Assembly (NCBI GenBank): GCA_039679375.1
Contig: JBDKVA010000102.1
Coordinates: forward strand, 1-64,000
Length of the DNA: 64,000 nt
Direction of reading: 5' to 3'
Source of the DNA: JBDKVA01 sp039679375
GTDB lineage: Bacteria > Bacillota > Clostridia > Acetivibrionales > DTU013
Below are positions 25,122 through 33,000 of the stretch, one piece after another. Under the pieces are notes generated by a model. That model did not search any database and was not told the origin of the DNA. It saw nothing but the letters and a program-made list of their open reading frames with translations. The position numbers and the translations under genes are program-made. Position 1 is the stretch's first letter. Each line of letters begins with the position of its first letter.

Positions 25122-26447
25122 ATGTCAGCTATAAATAGCAGATCGAATTCTGCCCATACAGAAGCAGAAGAGCTTAAAAATAAAATTGGCCAAACCGTCC
25201 TGATACATGGGGTCATATACAAAATACGTGAAATGAGCGGATTTGCATTTGTACTTCTGCAAACAAAACGTCAGTTGGTACAATGCGTATGGTCAAGCGA
25301 ATTTTCCTCTTATCCGGTATCCGGGCTTTCATGCAATATGAGCGTCGTCATTGAAGGACAGGTTGTATCGGAAGCACGGAGCAAGACCGGCTTCGAACTG
25401 CGGATCAAAGACTGCAGAGTTCTTTCCCGTCCACAAAACGAACCGCCTGTCGTTATCAACGGCAAAGAGGTCGCCGTATCGCTTGACACACTTCTGGATT
25501 ACCGCCCTATAACGTTGAGGAATTGCAGAGAACGAGCAATTTTTAAAATCCAGGAGGGCATTGCTGCAGGATTCAGGAGGTTTCTAACCGGGAACTGCTT
25601 TACCGAGATCCATACGCCTAAAATCGTTTTCTCCGGTGCGGAAGGCGGAGCAAATATATTCAAGCTGGGCTATTTCGGAAAGGAGGCATATCTGGCGCAA
25701 AGTCCGCAATTCTACAAGCAGATCATGGTCGGCATTTATGAACGGGTGTTTGAAATTGCTCCGGTATTCCGTGCAGAAAAGCATCATACTTCGCGCCATA
25801 TAAATGAATATACAAGCGTAGACCTTGAAATGGGATTTATAGAAAGCTTTACTGAGCTGATGACACTCGAAACCGGAATGATCATCGAAGCACTTAGCTT
25901 TTTAGAGGAGAATTACAGTGACGAGATCGCACTTTTGAAGACCAGGATTCCGTTTGTGTCTGACATTCCGGCAATCCGGTTCAACGATGCCAAGGAAATG
26001 GTAGCAAAGGCCTACAATCGTGAAATAACCGACTTTGAGGATTTTGAGCCTGAAGAGGAAAAATTGCTTTGTGAACTGATAAAAAAGCAAGCAAATAGCG
26101 ATTTTGTCTTTGTTACGCATTACAGGTCGTCAAAACGGCCATTTTATGCAATGGACACGCCGGGTGAACCGCAGTTAACCGAGAGCTTCGACTTGCTGTT
26201 CCGCGGCGTTGAGGTAACAACAGGCGGACAGCGTATACACGACTATAACATGCAGGTGGAAAAAATGCTTGCGCGCGGTATGAATGTCGAGTCTTTCGGA
26301 AGTTATCTCATGGCTCACAAATATGGCCTGCCGCCGCACGGCGGGCTGGGTATCGGCCTGGAAAGGTTCACCGCGCAGCTTCTGGGGCTTCCCAACGTAC
26401 GGCAGGCAACGCTGTTTCCAAGGGATACCGAAAGGCTGGAACCGTAA
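25122..26447 (+). CDS. aspS2: Archaeal-type aspartate--tRNA(Asp/Asn) ligase
   Basis: 441 residues; ATG after GGAGG. N-terminal OB anticodon-binding fold (about 22-110), then a class II catalytic core: motif 1 FTEIHTPKIV, motif 2 FRAEKHHTSRHINEYTSVDLE, motif 3 GLGIGLERFTAQLLG. The length, lack of the bacterial GAD insertion, and SPQFYKQIMV match the archaeal/non-discriminating AspRS2 of Clostridia, which charges Asp onto tRNA-Asn for later amidation by GatCAB. gatCAB is not adjacent, so it must be elsewhere if this route is used. The structured leader suggests regulation by tRNA charging or a ligand. Confidence 0.88.
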   Translation: MSAINSRSNSAHTEAEELKNKIGQTVLIHGVIYKIREMSGFAFVLLQTKRQLVQCVWSSEFSSYPVSGLSCNMSVVIEGQVVSEARSKTGFELRIKDCRVLSRPQNEPPVVINGKEVAVSLDTLLDYRPITLRNCRERAIFKIQEGIAAGFRRFLTGNCFTEIHTPKIVFSGAEGGANIFKLGYFGKEAYLAQSPQFYKQIMVGIYERVFEIAPVFRAEKHHTSRHINEYTSVDLEMGFIESFTELMTLETGMIIEALSFLEENYSDEIALLKTRIPFVSDIPAIRFNDAKEMVAKAYNREITDFEDFEPEEEKLLCELIKKQANSDFVFVTHYRSSKRPFYAMDTPGEPQLTESFDLLFRGVEVTTGGQRIHDYNMQVEKMLARGMNVESFGSYLMAHKYGLPPHGGLGIGLERFTAQLLGLPNVRQATLFPRDTERLEP

Positions 26448-26541
26448 GGGCTTGTAAGCAAAGGCAGACCGGCAGCTTATGAGTTTGAGGCTGCGTGAAC
26501 AAGCCGGATCTGGAGCCGGACCAGCTTGTTGCAGTAAAATC

Positions 26542-26595
26542 AATAATAGGTAGACTGCACAGTATTATTAGTATGGTCTACCTGTTATTTTTATT
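26542..26595 (+). terminator. Rho-independent terminator after the AspRS gene
   Basis: AATAATAGGTAGAC pairs with GTCTACCTGTTATT around a loop of about 20 bases, followed by TTTTTATT. Strong, on the plus strand, about 95 bases past the AspRS stop. Confidence 0.85.
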
Positions 26596-26698
26596 ATATA
26601 AGGTTGTTCACTCTAGCCATTCTTCTAATGTACAGTAGTTGTCAGTAAAAGCCCGTTCAGTACATCTGCCCATTTCTTTTTATCCCCCTTCTAAATGA

Positions 26699-26725
26699 TA
26701 GGGTAGACTGCTACACCTACCCTTG
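26699..26725 (-). terminator. Hairpin ending the immunity gene transcript
   Basis: AGGGTAG (10-base loop) CTACCCT, read on the minus strand just past the stop at 26749 and followed by ATCATTT. Modest T content, so a probable rather than certain terminator. Confidence 0.55.
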
Positions 26726-26748
26726 AAATTCATACATATACTTTGATC

Positions 26749-27063
26749 CTAATCGGGAATGTCAATATTTTTCGCCCAATCATCAAATCCAAAATGTGAT
26801 AACTTAGTTTTTATTCCATCTATTTCATCCTTTGATGGTTTATCTGTTGATGCCGACCTGTAAACATCATTTAAGGCAAAAGCATAGTCCTTTTTTGTAA
26901 ATTTTGCAATTACTTTTGCGAGGTTCTCATCACACATAAAATGATATAAGCATCCTAGTAATGGAAAGTATTCGTTATCTTCAATTCCATTAGGAAAAGC
27001 ATCAGTAAGCATTTTATAAGTCTTTTCTAAAGGATTTGGCAAATCCATATTGTTGTCTTTCAT
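26749..27063 (-). CDS. Likely immunity protein for the RHS toxin (DUF3349-like)
   Basis: 104 residues, small and acidic, starting 30 bases after the RHS gene on the same strand with a good ribosome site (AAGGAGAG). The segment FPNGIEDNEYFPLLGCLYHFMCDENLAKVIAKF resembles DUF3349 helical proteins (FP.G....YFPLL..L...L.....A). Position directly after an RHS gene with a variable tail is the hallmark of a cognate immunity gene. It is AT-rich like the toxin tail and unlike the RHS core, consistent with the pair being swapped in as one module. The family call is from memory of its pattern; the immunity role is inference from context. Confidence 0.6.
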   Translation of the reverse strand: MKDNNMDLPNPLEKTYKMLTDAFPNGIEDNEYFPLLGCLYHFMCDENLAKVIAKFTKKDYAFALNDVYRSASTDKPSKDEIDGIKTKLSHFGFDDWAKNIDIPD

Positions 27064-27093
27064 TTTTAGTCTCTCCTTGTTTCATAAATTTAT

Positions 27094-30000
27094 TTACCTT
27101 TTAGTTAATGGTACAGGATCATGCAAGAAAGCATCAAAATCAACGCCTTGTGCTTGTGATCCTCTTAAAAACTTAGCGTCAGAAGTCATTGTTGTAATTC
27201 CCATATTGTCAGCAGTTCCAAATATAATTTTATCATTTGCACCTACAGAACCAGTAATTTTCAAAGATGAAGCTCTTGCTGTAGGATTATCCGGAATGAT
27301 CTTAACCCTATTTAAAAATCTTTGTGCTCTTGCTTGTTCAAGTGGACCCGCAATACCATTTACGATATTTTTAAACTCTCCGACCGCCGTATCAGTCATT
27401 ACCATTTGCTTCCCGTTAACAAATGACTTAAGCTGACCCCTTATTGGTGAGCCATCAGAAACAAATGCATTGGCTGTTCCTGTGTCGATATTTACATATT
27501 TGGCCTCGGACGCTCCCGTACCTAGTTTGACATTCCCTTTATTGCTTTTTATTTGTGCAGATTTTGCATAGCTACGGATTACAGGCTGAGGTTCGGTTGT
27601 TCCGGCTTTTCCGAAGCCTGCCATACCGGCACTGAGTATACCATCTGCAGTTCCATTTATCGCTGCCTCAATATACGGATACTTATTAAAATACTCTCTT
27701 ACTTGAGGTCTGTTGTCGGATAACGCTCCCGTAAAGCCACTTGTCAGCCAATCCTTGTTGAAATTTGTTTGATATTCCTCGGTTGGAATATTCGCAATTC
27801 CTCCAGCTATACCTTTAGCGGTACCTTCCAAGCCTTTTGTTATCCACATCAGCGGATTTTCCACGCGTCCTGCATACTTTGCGCCTGTATATGCAGCATT
27901 GAATGGAACTGCAGCAGCTTTAAGTATTGGTTTTGCTACATAATTTGCACTTCCATTTGCTAAATGGGCAATTATCTTGTCCGTTGTTGATCCGCTGATA
28001 TTAATAATTTCAAATGCTTCTTCTCTGTTTTCCTTGCTGCCTAGAGCTTCGTATCCTATTTTTGTTTTTAGTACATTTTCTCCGATTACTGTCCCTACAA
28101 CTCTCCCAAATGAGCCTTCCTTATTATTCTCCCTTATTGTCTGGAGATCTTCCGCAAGGTCATCACTAGTAAATGATCTCCAAGCAGCTTTTATATTGCT
28201 GGCAAAATCCCACCAATCTCCTGCTGCATGTCCTGAATAATCCCAGTATATTAATGGATTATTGCTGCAATATGTGTACAAATTCAAACTCAGCGGATCG
28301 TTTGGATTACCGGTGTAAGTGTCTTCCTGGAGGAAGCGAGCTGTTGCCGGGTCATACATTCTGGCATTGAGGTAGTACAGGCCTGTCTCACTGTCATATT
28401 GGTATCCGGCGAAGGTTATGCTGTTGCTGGCATAGCCTGTTGTATCTGTTATGCTGCCAAAGCTGTCGTAGTAGTAGGTTGCTGCTATGGTTCCGTCGGG
28501 TTTAATCAGAGCGGTGACATCGGCGTGGCCATTGTACATGTAGTAGTAGGTTGTGCCGTCTGCCGACCTCATTAGGAGGTTGGTTCCGTATACGTTCCTT
28601 GCAGACTGGTTTCCTGAGCCGTCCAGTTCCAGCACTACTTTATCATACTCATAGAGGTATCTGGTCAATACGCCATTGACCGACTTGCTGACTCTCAGGC
28701 CTTCACCGTTATAAGTATTTGAAATACTGCTGCTTTCGGGAGTTTGGGTAGATATCAGCTGGTTACGCAGGTCGTATGCATGCACGGTCACCTGCACCGG
28801 CTGCGCTACTCCGCCGATATATGGGGTCTTTGTTACAGTCAGGGTGTTGCCGTTGTTGTCGTAGCCATACGCTAATGCTTCCGTCGTAATATTATTCAGC
28901 TTGGTAGTGGTGCCGGTTAAGCAGTTTTGGTTGTTGTATGTATAGGTTGTTGCCGTTGTGTTTGCTCCCAGCACGGTTGTCTCGCTGATTCTGTTGCCTG
29001 CAGCGTCGTAGGCATATGTCGTGCACTTCCCTGCAGGCTCGGTCACGGTCAAAAGCCTGTTCAATGCATCGTAGGTATAGGTCGTAATCCCCTTGCCATC
29101 GGTCTTTTGGGTCTGGTTATGAGCAGCGTCGTATTCATAAGAGTAAGAATCCAGTACGGTGCCGTCACTATTTTTATTTGTCAATGTCCACAGCAGGCCG
29201 TCATTGTAGTAAGTGTAATCCTCTCTGGCTCCTCCTGGGTAGATAACATTCTTTCTGCTTCCGTTGGCGTAATACTCATAAGTGGTGATTTGACCGTCAG
29301 CGCTTACCTTCCATAGCCTTCCTGCCTTGTCATATACCTTTTCGGTAACATTTCCCTTGGGATCAGTGGCAGTTTCCTTTATACAGCCTGCTTCTACACC
29401 GGAAATTATATCATACCCGTATGTGCTTGTCCCTATATTTGGCACTGCCTTTGTGAGAACCCAGTTCAATGCGTCATACGTCCTGACAGTTGTGCCTGTG
29501 CTGTCTGCCATGGTGAGCTGGTTACCATTTCCGTCATAGGTGTAAGTGATGGAAACCCCGCCTGCCGTCCCAGATACCAACCTTCCATGGCAGTCATAGA
29601 CATAGTTGCTGGTATTGCCGTTGCGGTCGGTTTTTGTTGCCAGGCTGCCATCGGCGTAATAAGTGTAAGCTTCTACTCTGGCATTGTCATAGGTGTAACT
29701 TCCCGTCTGGCCTGTCCTGCCGCCATTGTTGATTTTACGTATTGCTTTGTTGGCGGCGTTATATTCGTAAGTGGTTACGTTTCCCTTGCCGTCGGACTGG
29801 GTAAGCAGGTTTCCATTTGCGTCGTAAGTGTACTGTGTCGTCTCATTCTTCGCATTCTTTACGCTTATCAGCCTGTTATACTCGTCATAGGTGTAGGTAG
29901 TCGTATTGTTCCTGCCATCTTTTTTAGTGCCGATATTGCCCACATTATCATAAGTCTGGCTTGCTTCATGGCCTAACGGGTCGATGGTTTTCAGCAACCT

Positions 30001-33000
30001 GTTATTGCGGTCATATTCGTATTGCGTCAAATTACCCAATGCGTCAATGGATTTTATCTGTGCATTATTATGGTTGTATTCTATTTTCTCTATGCTGACT
30101 CCATAGGCGTCCTTCTTCTCCACCAGCCTGTTCAGCGGGTCATAGACAAAGACCTTCTTGTTTCCCCTCAAGTCGGTCTCTTCCAGAACGTTCCCGTTGG
30201 CATCGTATTCATACCCTGTGGTCTGCACTATGCCGGATACGGTGACAGACACGGTTTTCAGCCTGTTTAAGTCGTCATATGACTTTTGGGTGGTGTTGCC
30301 GTTCCCGTCTGTTTCAAAGCGGATGTTGCCATTTTTATCGTATGCCATGGATGTGGTGATGCTTTGTGTGCCGTCCTGCTTCTTCTGCGTATGGGACAGC
30401 ACCCTGCCCTGAGCGTCATATGTATATTCATCTGCGGTTCCCAGGCTGTCCTGCTGTGTTATCAGGTTGCCCACGTTATCATATTGGAAGGTCACCGTAT
30501 TGGAAGGAATGGTCGTATCCCCCGGATAAACCGTCCTTCGCACCTTTCCCAGCGCAGTATATTCGTAAACCGTGGTGTTACCGTTTCCATCCGAACCGGT
30601 TATGAGGTTCCCCGTCAGGTCATATGTGTTGGTTTCCATTAGCTTTTCCGGATCGCTTAAGGTTTTCCGGATCGTTGCCTGAAGCAGGTTTCCGGCATCG
30701 TCGTAGTAGTATGCCTTTATGGCTCCCTTTGCGTCCGTTTCGCTAATCTTCCTGCCCAGCGCGTCATAGCCGTATTTCACTGTATAGGAAAGACCTCTCT
30801 GTCCGGAGACCGGGTCTTTAACAGTGATGGGCCTGTTTGCCAGGTCATAAGTATATTCGGTTCCGTGACCCGTGTTGATTTTATCCTGCGGCGTAGCTCC
30901 GGTACCAGCTTCATAGCCTAAAGCATCCAGTTCTTTGATGACATTTCCGTTGGCGTTATACTTATATGCACCGGATATGTATGAAACCCACTGCTGGGTT
31001 GCAGTATCGCAGTATGTTTGGGTTTGGGTAATCACTCTGCCAGTCTTATCGTATGCAAACTGTGTCCGGTTCATCTGGCTTAAATCTTTTGCCGCGTCGT
31101 AATTCGCAGGTGCAACCTCCGCCAGCTTCCTTCCGGCACGGTCATACCAGTACCCGGTCGTGCCCGACTCTGCATCTGTGACGGTTTCCGGGAAGCCTCT
31201 GCTATCATATATGTAGGATGTCATGTTTCCATTTGCATCCCATTCATAGACAATATTACCCTCCCAGTTGTATTCCGTGGCAGTGGTTATGTTCACAGGG
31301 CTGCCGGATTCGTCTGTCCCGGGCACGTTGGTTCCTGTGGTACGGTTCATTTGATCATATGTGAATGTGATGGTTACATTGCCGGGGTCTGTCTGCGTTT
31401 TGAGGTTTCCGTTTTTGTCATAAGTGAAAGCAGTGACAAGTATGAGGTCCTCGTCATTATCAAAGTTATAGCCGGAAATATCTCCCTTTCGGACATGTAC
31501 CTTCTTTTGAACTGGTTTTCCCAAGTGGTTGTTGATGTATTCCACGGTGTTCTTTTCTGTCGGTGTAGTGTATGTTTCTTCCGCAGATACGTATCCATCG
31601 GAATCATACCGGTATTCTTTCCTTCTTCCCTCTCCATCGGTGACAGATTTTACATTGCCGTTACGGTAATAGTCATAAGCTGTCACCGCGAAGGCCGCTG
31701 GGACGCTGTACAGCGAAACCAGCTCTTTGCCGAGCTTGACCTGCTTTTGCCTTCCGATCTTGTCATAAGTGATTTTCTTATAGGCGTATAGTGAAGCTCC
31801 CACAGGCGTCCACTGCTCATTCAGCCGGTTCTGCCCGTCGTACTTATAGTATGTGACGCTCCCGCGCGCGTCGGTGGTGGTGCTTACGGTCCCATTTGCA
31901 TAATATGCGGTTGATTGGATGGCGCCATCCGGATTCTGCTTTGTGATTTCCCTCCCTGCATAATCATAGGTGCATACTGTTACAGCGGTTTCGGTATCGT
32001 TAAGGTAGAGCGTATGGGTTCGTTTCGTCTTCCCGCCTGATAATATTTCATAGCTGTATTCTTCAAGGATTATTTCATCGGATGATGCACTGCCCTTGAA
32101 AAATACCTTTTGTATACGGTTCATTACATCGTATTCATACCGGTAGACACCACCGTCAGGATTAACCTCTGTCAGCTTGTTTCCATAAATGTCGTATGTA
32201 TATGTATATGTATTGTTTTCAGAATCTGTTTCGGTATTTATTTTCCCATTATCGTAATAGGTGTATCTGTAGCCATGGTTTCCGCTGTATGTATGTCCTG
32301 TAATATTATCCAATGAAGAATCATATAGGTTCGGGGATACTTCTTTTGTCTTTCTGCCGGTCATGTCATAAGTAGTCCGCGTGGTTTCCCCTCCATGGAG
32401 GATCGCCCTTTCCAGTCTACCGCACGGATCGTAGGTGTATTCGGTGCGATAGCCCATGGGGGATACTCCCGCTGTCTTCCACCCGATGCTGTTATATTCA
32501 TATGTAGTAAGAAGGCCGGTTTCCGGGTCGCTTACGGTTTTTACATTTCCATCGGGATAATATGTATAGTTGGTGATGTCTTCCTCCGGGTCGGTCATGT
32601 TTTTCAATAACCCTCTTGCCTTATATCCAAGCTGCTGGCATTCCGTATCGGTGTAATAGGTATACAGAGTGATGGCGAAGAGTAATTCGTCGCAGCCTTC
32701 AGTGTATATGTCCGTACCGTTTAGCGGCTGTGCCTTTTTCAGGAGGTTTTTCATATCAACATCGTATATGTAGAAGGTGCATTTGCCCTGCTCGTCCTTT
32801 TCAGAGATCAAGTTATTCCTGCTGTCGTAGGTCATTGTTTTTGTGCTGCTGTCGGGGTTGGTGATTTGGGTTATGTTGCCGCTGGCATCTCTCTGATATT
32901 GTGTTTTATTGCCGTTCCGGTCGGTGACGCTTTTTTCCTCCCAATACTTGTTGACGCCGTTACCATCCTTGAAGTATTCGACCAGGGTAGCTTTGCCCTC

